Source: Eunapius fragilis | Taxonomy: Eukaryota > Porifera > Demospongiae > Spongillida > Spongillidae | Reading direction: 5' to 3' | Length of the DNA: 64,000 bases | Assembly (NCBI GenBank): GCA_963681505.1 | Contig: OY811985.1 | Location: forward strand, 991,001 to 1,055,000 | Shown: piece after piece, positions 13,501 through 28,800 of the stretch | Numbering within the stretch: the stretch's first letter is position 1 | Layout: every line of letters starts with the position of its first letter | The notes under the pieces: generated by a model | The model's input: the letters and a program-made list of their open reading frames with translations, nothing else | Databases searched by the model: none | Told to the model about the DNA's origin: nothing | Program-made: the position numbers and the translations under genes

Positions 13501-16500
13501 GGTTCACGTCATTCGCAAGGGCAGAAGGGTTGAATGCCTGCACAGTCAGTGTGTACACCATGTGCCTGTTGTGATACAGAAGGGTGGCATCCGATACAAA
13601 TATATTTCCTGTGTTTCTATTGATGCTGAAGGGTATTCCTGTAGCCAAGATGGAGTAGAGTACTATGGCGTTGGCAGGTGAGTCTGTGCCATCAGTTGCG
13701 GAGACGTTGAGAATTATCTCGTTTGCAGCAGTAGTGTCGAGTATCGTGGTGTAATAGTTTGGAGCCGTAAAGACAGGCGGGTGATCGTTTATATCTATCA
13801 CAGTCACCGTCAAATTAGCAGTGCTACAGAGCACACCGGGTGGGGCTGTTAAGTCGCACACAGTGATAGTGATGATGTACACGCCATAACTTAGGGGCAA
13901 ACACGTTGTCAACACTCCAGTCGTGGCATTCACCTGGAACGGTTGGGCGGAAGAGCAGGTGGTGTTCAGATTATACCCCGGCTGCACCCCGGGGCGACCA
14001 GTGGCATTTACAATGCCCACAGTCGTCCCAACCGGAGCAGTTTCAAGGACCGTAAAGGAGGTGACAGTTATCAGTGGTTTTTGCACTGTCGTGTTAGAGC
14101 GGGTAACTTCCACTGTGTAATTGCTCTGAACAGTGTAGGTGACGGTATTGACTGGATCAAGGTACCCAAAGTCAGTAATGATCACAGTGAAGGTGTACAA
14201 GAGCCTATCAATCAGGACATCGACAGGCCTGCAGAAAGATAGTTGGCCAGTAGTAGCAGATATGCTGATGGGGAAGTAGGTTGGGTCTGACGTGGTAACG
14301 CCATTAACATTGCACCCTCCAAAATTCTGAAGGCTGGTCCCAGGGATGCTCACAAAGAACGTGTACGTCGAGCTGGAGTCTTGGTCGGTGAAGCTAACCT
14401 GACCAAATGGGGACGGGTCTGCCGTCCGTGATCCATTGACTGCAAAGTAGAATGGAGCCAGGATGGTTGGTGAGGTGTCATCTATGCCAATAATTGGAAA
14501 CACCAGAGTAGCAGTCGCGGTTAGGACAATGCCGGTGGAGTCTGGGCTGTCGATAGCGTGCACAGTTAGAGTGTAGTTGTTGCCAGCTTGTGCTTTGTCT
14601 ATCGTTCCTGTTACAGTTAGCAAACCTGTCACCGAGTCGACAGCAAAAGGGACAGAAGGAGTGACCAGAACGTAATGTATGGGTCCGTAGGCATCCAAAT
14701 CTGTGGCAGAGAATTTGTACACCTCAACACCGGAGCAGTTGTAGATGTAACTCCTATTGCAGTGCTTCTCATAGTAAGGTGGAGTGACTATATAGTTGGG
14801 GCTAAATACTGGAGGGTATTGGTTGACTAAGGTTAGGGTGATGATGGCTTGAGTTGTGTTGATCAGAACTCCTGTGAGGCCTGGTGCTGGGTAGTTGGTT
14901 GCCACAACAGTGAAAGTGAAAACAAGTGGCTGTTGCCAGGAATGGAGGAGGAAAGAGTTGCAAACAATAATCGTGGAGCCACTTTGGCAGAATGGGGTTG
15001 AGGCTGTGTTGTCGACAGCATAGGTTACCTGGCTGTTCACCGGGGAATCTCTGTCTGTAGTGACAATTGTGACGACAACAGTTCCATTTTGTGCAGTGTT
15101 AGGCACACTCGCTCTGTAAGGATTCTGGGAGAAGTATGGAGCATTATCGTTTTCATCCAGAATGTTGATATTCACCACAGCGCTGCTTGTCTGAGTCATG
15201 CCTACGGGTGGTGTGTAGACCACACGAATGGACAGTGAATAGCTTTGCGCAGTCTCATAATTGAGTTGTCCGCTGACAACAACACTTCCACTTGCGGTGA
15301 CAGAGAAGGGCACGTTGGTGGTGGTCAGAGAGAAGACGAATCCTGCTCCCTCTGCAATTGTGTCGTTTATCACCATGACAACAGTGGGAACTTGTGCATT
15401 TTCACTAACACTGCCGCTAAATGGAGAGCCATAGAGCACTGGTGGTAGAGCAAGGATGACCGACACTATCACTGTCTGGTTGCCTGGCAACGGGGGAGAG
15501 GAGGGACTGATGCTGTAGGCCTCAATAGTCACAAGGTACTGGCTCACTGCCTTAGCGTCCAACGCGCCGGCCAAGACAAACTGACCAGTTGTAGGGTTAA
15601 TAGTGAAGGGCCCTCCACTTGGGACGATGGCAAGAAGGCGGTATCGGACAGCTGCACGATCAATGAGGTCCTGCAGACCGTTGTACTCATAAGCATATAA
15701 GGTTTCAAGCGTAGTGCCCGGTTGGGTATCTTCTAGAACAGTGATGTCGGACCCATTCAAAGCAAGCCTTGTCGCTGGGACAGGAACCACGTGGATGTTG
15801 AGAACAGTATAGTTTGTGAGGGGAGGAGTTCCTCTGTCGCTAATGTAGACTACTATGAGGTAGTAGTTGGTGAGGGATGCATTCAGGGCTCTGCTTGTGG
15901 TCACGAGACCGGTGCTACTCACGCGGAAGTCTTCAACCCCGATTCCAAGCGGGAGGTACGTTATCTCCGAGTTAATCCCTACGTCAGCGTCCGTGGCTAC
16001 AATCTGAACCACCTTCCTGTTGGGAATGCTGTCGTACACGTTGATGGTGTACGCATGCTGGACCTGGGGAGCGTTGTCATTCAGGTCATCCACTGCTATG
16101 TACAGGGTTTTTTGGGCCACGACTGCTGCAGGGGCTCCAATCCTGTGGGCAGTCACAGTGAGGTAATAGTAGGGTACCGCTTCGCGGTCCAAGACGATCC
16201 TTGGGTACACCACACCACCAATGCGTGTGATGCCAAACGCAATGGAGGCAGTGTCATTGACTACTGCAAGTTCAACTTCAGTTGCGGCCAGAGCAGAACC
16301 GTTGCGATTGGTCACATTCACCTGATGGACAGGCCAAATAAACCTGGGCGTCACTGGTATGTTCTCTTGTACATGGATGGCTGGTGTTGGGTAAACTGGC
16401 TCGTTGATTATCACAATGTCCCGATTTATGATCTGGATATGGGTAATGGCCTGCATGTTGATCTTTGTACCGTCGGAGGCAGTCACGTTCACAAGTCTGA

Positions 16501-19500
16501 TTTGATTGATGAGTCCTCCGGTTGGTAGTAAGTACCTGTATCCAAGGTACCCAAGGAGGGTATAATATCTAAATACTGTGGTGTTTGTCCTGTACTGGAA
16601 TCGATATGCCTTCATTCCACCACCAGGACAAAATATAGTTACAGTTAGATCGCTGCAGAGGTCGACAGGACTCCCGCATGCGCCAAAGAAAGCATCGTTG
16701 CATTTCAGGTCACTCTCGCTCACCATCTGTCCCGTGCGTGTGCAGCCTTGGGGATCGAGCGCACGCGACGCGTTGATCGGCACGCATGGGTAGGTGATGA
16801 CATCATACTCTAAGGTTGTCGAGTAGACAAACTCGAGCTGGAGATATTCCAGGTTAGGTGAGTCCAAGTCTTCGAGGATGTAGCCAGCATACGACTGCTC
16901 GCCAGTCAAAGTGAACCCCAAGATGTCCTCAGAGGGGGCCTCTCCTGGAGCCTCACCCAGTGGGACTAAGTTGGTGAGGTTCTTTTTGAGCACCTCGTTC
17001 AGGATGCTGACCACATGAACAGGCTCCCCACCTTGGTAATAGATGGTGGAATAGTCCCTGCCCGTACGACCCAGGTCAAGGTCAATGAACGGCGCCTGGT
17101 CGTACTTCTCCACCGTCACGGTGACCGAGGGTATCTCTGAGTTTCTGACGCCGAGGACATTGGTTACCGTCACAAGCACTTGGCAGACACCAGGGGCCGC
17201 AGACGCATCTGAAACAGAGAAGCCGGTCGTGCGAATCACGCGCTCGAATATTATCGCATCGCGACAATCTACGGAGGTGGTGGTCAAATTGTACTCCACC
17301 CCATCAGGGAGGGGCTTTGAGTTCAACCTGATGTCACCGAACCCTATCCTGAATATCAGGGATGAGGACGCGCAGGTGGGGGACGGTCCCGTGAGTACCA
17401 AGCTTGCAGAGCATATAGCGTAGCCCCTTGGGTCGGTTATGTTGGCTATGGGTGCAATGCTGACTGGAGGGTCTGTCAGCATGAAATTGACCTGATTGTT
17501 GATGCCAAAGTTGTTTTCGCCATTCAGGTCAACAACTGGAGGCACAGTGGTGTTAAGGACTACCACTGTGGCAACAGAACTTAGGCCAGTGGCCTGCCAT
17601 GTGGATGCTACCACACTAACCAGCCGCCTGTTGTTAGTGGGTGGAACCCTGGTATTGGAATATACAATGGCGTTGAGGGCAGCGGAATATTCCTGGAGTG
17701 TTGCAGTGCCAGTTAGTGAAAGTACTCCTGTAGCAGAATTGTATGGAACGACGTTAATACCGGGTGCAATGGATCCAAGTCCAACCAGCCGAAGTGATTC
17801 AAAGGGGATGTCACTCCTTGGTGACACAAGGTGTCCTGCGGTGGTGCGTTCGGTGATGGTGAACACTAGCGATGACAGAGTGGTGCTGTCACAATCTGTA
17901 ACATTTGCTGTGACACCAGGGGGTACCAGAGAGACGGAGGTAGCAGAATCTGTCAGGTAGACAATGCTGTTTATCGACGAGCTTCCACTGAGGTGGACGA
18001 TTGGAGGGTCATTTACCCTCACAACGTTGACCGTTGTGAAGGAGCTTGTAGAACTGTTCAGATACATTGCGTATATTTCAAACTTTATAAGCCTCACGCC
18101 ATCAGTAATGTTGCATCCCTTGACGTTTGAGTATCTTAGCTTTGTGAGGTCATTTTGAAGGTCTGAATAATTTCCCTGCAGCATGAGTGAACAAGTTGTT
18201 GAATCATAGCCCCTCACAAGAGTGGACTGGCTCTGGAATGACAGGGAATCTTCCAGCGGTACACACCCAGCAACAATCTGTACGACCACCTGATAGGACG
18301 GCGAAATGGGATAGTCTTTATCAGTTATCAGAACCAAATTGGACGTGACGGCCACTTCGGTACTGGCGCTCTCGTTGTATTGGGTGGTGAAGTTCTGGTA
18401 GGGACTGTTGAGGTATATCATGGGAGGAAAGTCGTCCACAGGAATAATCACAATGCTGACCTGCCCGCTGGCTGATGGACAGTTCACTAGCTTGGGATCT
18501 ACAACGGATAACCGCACTCCCAGGACCAGACTTGACGGCTCAAAGTCATCGTCCCGGAAGACCACACTCCTCAACGCTGCTTGAAATTCCTCCGGAGAAG
18601 CAGGTCCGTAGAGAGTGAGCACGTTGCCCGCGTCTTGTTGGATGGACGTGGGCAGCTGCGTGGCTCTGAAGGTGCAGTTGGGGCACAGCAACGGGTCCAT
18701 GAGTGAAACCGTTGCCCTTAGCAGCACGGGGTTGATATCGCCGTCGGTAACGTTGAGTCCGGCATCAATGACGAGCGACCCGCTGTGCTCCGAGTAGGAG
18801 AGAGTCATCAGTGACAGGGATACCACGGGGCACTGGTCGCTGATCACATAGACTGCAACGTAGGTGGAAGCAGGTGAGCTGAAGACGGAGCCTCCCCCAA
18901 TTTGAAACTGTAGCTGTCTCGTGTGGTTGCTGGGTTCGTCGTTGGTTACCTGGAACGTGAGCATAGCGATGAACCACCTCCATTGGTCCAGGGTGAGATT
19001 GCCGGCATAGTGGTAAGTCGTACACGCTTGTCCGATTCGGGTGACACCCTCAGTGACAATGAGAGAGGTCATGGCAGATATGTTGACCGAAATCAGTTGG
19101 TCCAATGAATTTCCAGCGTAGTTTGGAAGAATGCATGTCCCTCCGATGGCAGTGATGTTTACATACAGGTCTGTGAGGGTGCTGCTGTCGATATCTTCAA
19201 GTGTGGGATCGTTTGCCACAAAGACAGGAGAGCTGTTCTCTGTGTAGTTAGTGTAATAGTCCCGTGATGTCGGAGTGAGGTTGAGGATTGGTGGATAGTC
19301 CACACGGGTAACAGCGAGAGTAGCCAATCCTTGCGAAGAACTAAAGGCTGTGGACTGGCCTGCATCCACACCAACTGTTCCAGGCGTCAGGCCATTGCTC
19401 CTGTCCCACGCATAAAAGCTGAGTGTTGCTATTCCATACCAGTGCAAGGATGGGCGGAACCGGAGTAGGGAGTACGGTCCCACCACAGTTGCCATGGTGA

Positions 19501-22500
19501 CAGAGACATTACCAAGCACCACATAAGAAGTTATCGCAGGGTTAAAGCTTTCGGGAGCTCTAACCACACCCAAGATTGTTGCCTGCAATGAAAGAGTGCT
19601 TGTAAGCAGAAGGCTAGCGTTGACCACTCCCAGGCTTGTTGCTTGGAAGCTTGAACCACTGATGAGAAAATTCGTGACGTCAATTGCCGTGCCATCTGCA
19701 AGGATCAGCTTGGCATTCGTCAGATTAATCAAACTGGAAGGGGCTCGACTGAAAGTGGCCACACCCAGTGGCGATATGCTAAGGGTGACCGTGGATACCC
19801 ACTGTGAATTCAGTACCAGCTGGACGTTGTATTGGCTTGCCTCCCACTCACCAGTACCACTAGTGGCCACTATGGCTATGCCCTTTGGATCAGTAACATC
19901 GACGTCACTTATTGCAGGCCCAAACACATCAACCACAGGCTGACCTGTGTTCTGCAGGTCAGGGAGGTCCTCTAAGATCGGACTGAAAGCAACGGTGGGC
20001 GTGGTTATGACAGGCCTGTGATTAACCCTAACTAGAGGAAGCGTGACGGTACCGTTGGCAAACTGGAGACAGCTGGCGGAAAGAATGGCAGCATCGGAAC
20101 TGCTAAGCGTAGTACTGAGGATATGATCACCATATAAGGCCGCCAGTGTGTCAGGACTGAGTGAAGCTAGTGAGGTTGGCAGCTGGTCGCACACGCTGAA
20201 GAGAATATTCCTTTCCAGGGGCAGTTCGAGCCTGTCTGCTCCGTTATAGTACGTTACATTGGAAAGGAAGGCTGAGTACTCGTAGGTTGTGGCCACACCC
20301 ACAATGGTCAGAGTGTTGGTAGCACTGACATAGGCAACTTTGAAGTTGCCTGGCAATGCAACAGACAGTGCCTCTGACACCGTGTTTCCTGCGTCTTCAA
20401 TCCGTACCGTTGCGTAGTATATGGGGAACACGTCCAGGTCTTCCACTGTGACATCGGCAAATGCAATTGGCGACGTTTGTTGATAATAAACACGTCCAGG
20501 AATGAGAGAGACATTGAGGACTGGCCTTTCGTCATTAACTGGCAGCAGGGTGACAAGAACCGAAACATTGCCAGTGAGAACTGGCGTATTTCTCAGGTCA
20601 AAAGCAAAAACCGTGAATGTGTAAACTTTGCTATCCACCTCATAGTCAAATACCCTGTTTGTCTTAATGAGGCCAGTGGAAGCATCTATCACAAAGTCAG
20701 CGGAGTTGCTCAGAGAGTAGGTTAGCTCGTTACCACTAACGCTTGTAAAATTCACTTGCACAACACTGGTGCCAATAGGCATCTGTTCAGCCACTGATCC
20801 ATTGTAGGTGGGCTGTCTTGGAAAAGGAGGGTGTATCACGTTGGCGATGGAGATATTGACGGAGAATGTAGAATTGTATGTGCCATCAGACACAACCAGT
20901 GTTAAGTAGAACACATGAGGGTCCACTGTGTAATCCAACAGTCGATTTACTGATAGAATTCCCGTGCTTGGGTTAATGGTGAAGGTGTTGTTCACATTTC
21001 CGCTTGCAATAGAGAACTGCAGTGTGGTGTATGCCGCCCCGTCAAGATCAGTGATGCTGATGTTGAGAGGTGCAAACTTTATGGGAGCTGAAGAGCCAAG
21101 GGTGGGGCTGCAGTCCACTACTGCTGGAGCCCAACAGTTCACTATTAGAAAGGGGGGGGGGGGGTGGGAAGAGTGGGGGAGTCCATGACAGCAATGAGAC
21201 ACATTACAATGTATGTTATCTCTTACCACAAGAAAAAGAATTTACAACAAATTTAATTATGTTAAAAATTAGCAAATACATGTTTGATGTCAAAATCATG
21301 TTCTGAAGCTTTGAAATGTTTTTAATGTTTGCAGTTACGATGCATAGAACAAGGAACACTCATTAGCATCTCATGACAAAGCCCTTTGATTTAAACAAAT
21401 ATGCAGCTGTATGTAGCTTACATACAACAGACTTGTGCCCAAAACGCTCCCATCTTTAATTTATTACTAATCAGGTTCCTCCCACCGTGCACATTTGCAC
21501 GCCACAGTAAACCTTAAAATCTCACCTCCAAGCACACAGTTGGCGGGGCCGACCCGGTAAAACACCCTCCCACCAACAGACAGGGCATCAGAACTCAGCG
21601 GAGGAGACGGCACCTGCGCCAGTGGACCGTACAACACACCACAGCGGCCATTGTACCCGGAGAGCGTATAGAGCTGGGCCGCAGAGTAAGTGCTTGAGAG
21701 GGCACCAGCATAGAACCCCCCCTGCACCAGGCTGCAGCTTTCGAAGTCGTTGGGGAGGTTGTAGATGTGGTTCAGCGCAATAGGTCCCCCACCAGTGAGG
21801 TTGCACTGGAGGTTGCCATTGGCTATTAACCCGTTCAAAGCCATCACATACGAATTCGTATAAAAGGCAACTGTGCGGTTTAAGACCTGTAGTTTCACCA
21901 GATTGAATGCCGTGCTGAGTCTGAGGTACCTGAGGTGGTATAGAAAGGTATTTGATTATGCCGAAGGCTACAAGCTACAACCTAAACACACAGACATATG
22001 TGCACACGTACAGAGCCTTTGTATCAGGGCTGGACGGGTGGCCGAATATTCCAAGCAAGTCACTGTTGGTGTCATCAGCAAGTGGGACTGTGATGAGGGG
22101 ATCCTACAAGGGGAAGAGAAAAAAAAATGAATGCTTACCATTTTAAACACGTAGTGATGGCTGAATAAAATCAAGGGAAATGGTTTCTTAATAACCAACA
22201 AGAGGAAAGGTAGCAGAGGTATTGTGTAGACGGCATAGCTCTCCCCGCCAGAAGTACTTACCAGTGTACTGTTGACAACCTTCAGGTTAAAGGTCTGTGT
22301 CCATAGTGGAACAGCTGTTGTATTCACACAGTTCTCTCCATTGAGGTAAGTTATCTCAGAGAGTTGCAGAGATATGCCGTTCACCACCAAGTACTGGCAC
22401 AGTACAACACTGTCTACAGAGTTCACAATTGACATGTCTCTAACTGCCCTCAGGTAGAAACCATCTTCAACTGTGTATCAGAAATATATAGCCTTAACCA

Positions 22501-22833
22501 GAGGAATGTGTGCCCATGTATGCACTATACACATGCTATACAACATACACACATACACATACATACACACATACACACACCACACACATACACACAACCA
22601 CACACACACACACATATACATACATACACACAACCACACACACACACACATACACACACATACACACACCACCACATACACACAACCACACACACACACA
22701 CACACACACATACATACATACACACAACCACACACACACACACATACACACACATACACACACCACCACACACACACACACATATACATACATACACACA
22801 ACCACACACACACATACACACACATACACACCA

Positions 22834-22873
<40 letters not shown>

Positions 22874-25800
22874 ACACATACACACACCACCACATACACG
22901 CACACACAGAAGTAGGGTTGCTTACTTGTTGTACTCCATTGGACCGCAGCATACGTGCTGACTGGGTTGCCTGGTCTGGCAGTTTCCGGGACAGTTGCAA
23001 CGTAAACATTGGGATAGGCAGCAGGACCAAACTCATTCACGTTCAAAATGTAAACAGTGACAATGGCAATGGATGACCTCGGTTGGTCATACCTGGGAAG
23101 GTCCACTACAAGCACTGAAAACGTGTAAACAGTCTGTTTCAAAACGTTGAAGCTGACATTACTATAAATGACCCCAGTTGTGTTATCAATGTAGAAGTTG
23201 CCCTGTGCGTTAAGGATAGCATAGGACACTAAGTTGTTGCCGTTGGGCACACCATTGGGGCCATATCCATAATCAGCGTCTGTGGCATAGACGGAAAGAA
23301 CAGCCGTCTTGGGAGGAAGACTTTCACTGATACTTCCCACGTAGCTGCTCGCATTAAATGTCGGCGTCTTAGTGTTGTTATCAGCAATGACAATGGTGAT
23401 GGAGATGGAAGACGTAGCACTGGCCAGGTGGAGGGGAGATGTGTTAATGTCATTGACATGAACGATGAGACTGAAGGTGCGAGGGGTGGGGCCATCAGCG
23501 GTGAGATTACTTACGGTGCTCACCACTCCAGTGGTGGAACCGATGGAGAAGTACTGCAAACCCTCTCCCAACAGCTGGTACTGGAGACTTGGCTGCCAGT
23601 CTGGGTCTGTCGCCAAAATGGTGTAGATACTGGTGAAGGGGAGTGTGACCTCCGGTACAATTATTTGTGTGTTGTTGGGGGAGATGATGATAGGAGCCAA
23701 ATCGTTAACATGTTGTACCTGGATGACCACTGTGACATTAGAGTACAAGGCAATGGGGTTTGGATAATTGTCGCTTGCCAGTACCACGAGGGAGAAAGAA
23801 GCTATCTGTTTTGCAGACACGGGTGCAACCTGGTGCAGCTGACCGCTGGTGCTGCCAATCGAAAAGGAGCTGGAATAGGAACTGGTGGGAAGGATGGAGT
23901 ATGTGATCTTGGAGACAAAACCAGGTTGCTCGCTGTATGGGCTCTCATCTGGATCAACAGCTTGTACTGTCAAAATAGGGGCTAGAGGGGGTGAAGTGTC
24001 TTCAGTCACCAAGGCATTGTAGATGGTCGAGGTGAAGGCTGGAGGAAATTTGTTGATGTAAATTATCACAATCGTCACCGTGGCACTGGCTGTAAACCCG
24101 CTATCCCTGGCTGAAATCACCACGGAGTTAATGACGGACAATGAAGGATTGTCTCTGCTGATCTGTCCTGTAACTACCAAGTCCCCTGTTCGATTGTCAA
24201 TGTCAACTAACGCAGGCACTAGGTATGCACTACCATTGAGTGAATACACAATGGTGTCAAGGTTGTCTGGGTCTGATGCACGTATTCCTGGAATGCGGGT
24301 GCCTATTGGTGTATTCTCATATATTTGAATTGTTACTCCGCTAATGTTTAAAGTGACATTCGGAGCAAGGCTCGAATTGGGAGGGATGAACACTGGTGGT
24401 TGAAGGTTGACATTGATGACAGAGACGTTGATGGAGCCACCTACCGTGTAGGCGCCAGATGTAGCAGCGATCTGAAGAGCGTACGACCGTGCGCGCATCA
24501 CATAATTGAGGTAGTAGGCGGTACGCAGGTCTGCACTTTGCGAGGACGATGCAAACAGGGCAAAGTCCATTGTGCCAAAAGAGGGGGTGGCCTGCACAAC
24601 TGCAAACCCTGCGCTGTTGAGGTTCGCGGGAAGGTCTGCGTCTGTGACCTGCACGCTGCCAACGTAGGTGCCGATATTTGCGTTCTCAAATACAGAAAAG
24701 GAGTAGAAATTTGTCGGACTAAACACAGGAGGGTGGTCATCAACCGGCACACTAACGATGGTGGTATACACAGGAAAACTGAGGAGACCAACTGAGTCAG
24801 CAACCACAAAAGCAGCCTGGCGTGCACTTACGTTGGCGATTTCATCGTTGGTGTTGTTGTAAGTGATGGACAGGAGGATACTGACGTAGACCTGAATCGT
24901 GGCATTCCCTCTGATGCTGAGCGTTGGGTACGCGTAGCTGTAGGCCAGAGAACCGACAAGAGCGGCATTGAGGTTCAACACCTCGGTCGGTCCGAAGGCG
25001 TTGATGAGAGTAACGTTGAGGAGGGAGAGCACTGTATCGTCTGTACCCACAATGGTGGCCTGGCCGGATACCAGAGGGATTGGGCCACCTTGTTCTGTAA
25101 AGGTGGCAGTGTAGGACGTCCCCAGTTGGAGGTAAGGAGCACGCCTCAAACGCTGATAAGATATCAAGACCGACGCCTTGTTGCTTTCCAGAATGCCGTC
25201 AGAAACGGAGCACAGAACTGTTCTGGTTGTGGTGTTTGGGGCCAGCAGAGTGCTGTTGTACTGGATGAGGCCGAGGGCCTTGGTGTAGTCTGCGATCGTC
25301 CCCACTCCAGTGATGTTCACCGTGTGCCTGCTGTTTAGAAAAGCTGCAGACAGCGACGAGGGAAGGGTTCCATTGAGCAGAAGGAACTCACCACTGCCAT
25401 CGAAGGCAGTGAGCTGACAGACCAGATAGGCCAAGTACTGGCTGTCAGAGTCTGTTATGCTGGCTGTGGCCGTGCTCACAAGGTTCACAGGACCCTGCTG
25501 CTGCACGAAATATATTACGTTTACACCGTTTGGTGCCTGGGTGTTCAAGCTGATGATGGGTGCGTCAGGAACCGGTTGGAGCAACACATAGGCCGCACGT
25601 TCCAACGAGGTGTTGAAGTTGTCCATGACAGAGAAGAGAATCGTCCTGGACAGGGAGCCATACAAGCAAGGCAAAATCGTGGCGTCGCAGGGGGTGAACT
25701 CATTCTCGGTGCTGAGGTACTGGATCCTTTGTAGCAGGAGGTAGATCTGTGTGATGTCAGAAACGCTGCTGTTTGTTGGTGTGATGGACAGCTGCCCTGG

Positions 25801-28800
25801 GCCCGTCGCAGCAGAAAAGGATGGAGGGAAGTTTGCCACTGACAGCTGCTCGGCGTTTGGATTAGGACTGTTTGCAACACGGATTACGATTCCTTTCACC
25901 AACAGGGGAATGGGGGCAACCTCGTAGATGATTGGGTCCGTTAGCAGTGTGACGGGAGTGCTGGAACCTTCCACAAACGTCACCGGGGTGCGCGCATCGT
26001 AGGTTGTAGGATCGGTGCTGTTCAGGTCCAGCACCAGAGGGTCGTCTTTGACAGTGACAACCAGCACCGTCACATTGGCCAGCGCTGATCTGCCAAACAG
26101 GTCCGAAGCCAGAACTTTGAAAGTGTACGTAGTCTGCACATTGTAGTCAGTCATGAAAAGTATGGTAACAAGACCCGTCTGACTGTTGATGCTGAATTGG
26201 TTGGTACCAATAATGGAGTACAAAACGGTAATGTTGAAAGGATTTGTCACAGCAACGGCACCGATTGCAATATTGGGCATGTTGTTTCTGACAACTGTCA
26301 GCACGATATCGCCCGAGAAGGAGACTTTGCTGTCCAGGACAGTCACGTTTACCTGGGCAGTACTGTTGAGGGGGGACGGATACACCCCCTGATCCACGGC
26401 CCGCACAGTCAGCCTGCAATAGGTGGTGAGGGTGTAGGTTAGGTCGTACACCAGGAGGGAAGGTGGGGATAGTGCCGTGCTGAAGTGACCCTGGCAAGCT
26501 GGAGGGGACACGCTCAAGATGTCGAGCTGCTTCAGAATACCTGAGCTCCCGGCATCACCGTCAGTGATGTTGAAAGACACCAAAGGAATCTGGCCAGAGT
26601 GCTCTTGGACTGACACCACATAAGTGGACTGGTCGAATACAGGTGGGTAGTAGTTGATGTCAATGATGTTTACTGTCAGGGAGCAGTTTGAACACCTGGC
26701 CGGAGTGGCAGAATCACAAAGCTGGGCTATAATGTTGAACAACTTGGTTGTGTGGGAAAGAACTGACTGGGTGAGTGTCACTGTGCCATTGGGGGTCACC
26801 TGCAAGAAGGCCAGAGCTCCCCACGAGGTTGTAAATTGGAACTGTCCAAAGATTCCGATATCTGGATCAGACCCTGAGAAGTTGAATAACGTTGTGTTGG
26901 GTGCCGTGGTAACCAATATGCTGATGGTTGACGAGTTGGGAGTACAGACTGGTGCATTAGCGTTTATGTTGATGATGGTAATGTTAGTGGTGCTAATGAA
27001 CAGTGGGGCTCCACCCCCTGGGTCAACAAGGAAGTCGACATATCGTACGTACGGTAGAGGCTGGGGCTCATTGTTGTAATATCTCACCATGGAGAGGACT
27101 TGGAGGTAGACACTGGCATCTGCCACAGCGCTGAACGATATCTTCTTGAGGGCATTGTTGATCTCCACGGCAACAGGGAGGTCCAAGAACGATGACAGGG
27201 TGAGCGTTTCATCTGGCACAGAATTGCGAATGCTAACCCCTACAGACTGCAGAGTAGTGACCGTCGGGTCCACCAATCGGATTGCCCCAACCACCGGTAT
27301 TGAATTCGGCTGCCCTTGGGTGAAGTTTGTGCGGTAGTTCTGATTAGGGGTGTCCAGTTCAATCACAATGCGTTGGCCGCTTGGCAGGAAGTTCACGACG
27401 ATAGAGGCACCGCCCTGAAGTAGGCCGTCGCTCACACTAACTGCAATGTACCTGCTCCGGAGGCTCGGGTAGTTACTCGGCTGCTTGAGGTTCACGTACT
27501 GCAGCGTGCGAATCAGCTGCTGGTAAATCGCCAGACTTGCCACGCCCGTGATGGTGAGGGAGGTGCCCCTACAAGGCGAGAGGCTGCAAGCCAGCCCCCC
27601 GGGGGCCGCAGACATGTCCACAGAGATGAATTCGTATCCGGCGTCAAACAACTGCCCCAGCTGTATGCTCGTCCCGGCCAAGGTGGTGTTGTCGGGGTCC
27701 TGAAGAGTGGCGTCGCTGGCTATGTATACGGGAGCACTGCCCTCCACATAGGATATCGCTCCTGTGGGGAATATCAGGACTGGAGGGTCGTCCACTGCCG
27801 TAACAGTGATGTAGGTGAGGGCTGGAGGCTGGTTTGTGTATTTCCCGTCGTTGATGGCGGTCTGAATTACCCTGGTTCCAACCACGGCTTGGTTTGGAAT
27901 GGTGTAGACGACGCTGAGCAGAGCTGTGATGAAGTCTGCATTTGTAGCCGACAGGCCTACGGAGGTGAAGGTGATGGTGCGAGTGCCTTGGCCTGACACT
28001 GCCAGCGTAGAAGGAAGGTTCTGTGTGAGGGTGAGATACTCCTCGTAAACCGACTGCAGTGGATTGGTGATGTTGACAGACACCCACGCTACGTAAGGGT
28101 TGATGTCTTGGTCGGAGATGAACACCCTGGGGTCATATATGGGCACGCGCAGGTTAGTCTTTTCGGTCAGTGTAGTGTAGTAGTCAATGCCATTCACTAG
28201 GTTGCCGTTGGCGTCAAGCACGGGAGGAAATTGATTGGCAAGTCCAGTTATTGTTACAGTGGCGGTGCCTGTTGCCGGGGTAGCTGCTACATCAACAACC
28301 TGTGTGGGTAAGAGTCGGAGATTGCATTGTGAAATACTATTTCACACAATTAACAATTTTTGCAATACCTGTATAGTGACAACACGAGTTGAACCAGTTT
28401 CCTGTGGCGGGAGATACCCGTTGTCCGAATAGACCAAGCTCTGAAGGAAGTTTGTGTATAAAGAGGGGCTGTAGGTACCACTGAAGGAGAGCGTCCTGGT
28501 CACGGGATTATAGCTGGTCCCAATCTGAGGAACACGTCCGTCAGAGTATATCTTGTTGTTGCAGGAGGCAAGGCATGTGTAGGTCGCGTTGGGCATAAGG
28601 GATGTGAAGTATATCTGTCTGATGCCCCCCTTCAGAACGTAACCAGCGGGTGTGCGTACACTGCTGCCCCCAATGCGTATATCGATGGGCATCCCTGTCT
28701 TGCTCATAATCGGTGCAGGCATCTTGTAACCTGGCAGTAACCCAGACCCTAAGGCGGGAATTCTGATACGATTCTGATCAAAATAAGACACCTCCCCTAT

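Noticed and set aside
3456..20725. Many plus-strand open frames opposite the cadherin exons
   Set aside because: They are antisense shadows of a long stop-free coding strand, with no domain or composition evidence.
22525..22925. Continuation of the large cadherin exon-3 frame into a Val-Cys-rich stretch
   Set aside because: The frame stays open only because of the (CA)n repeat. A good GTAAGC donor at 22925 and the phase of the next exon place the stretch in an intron.
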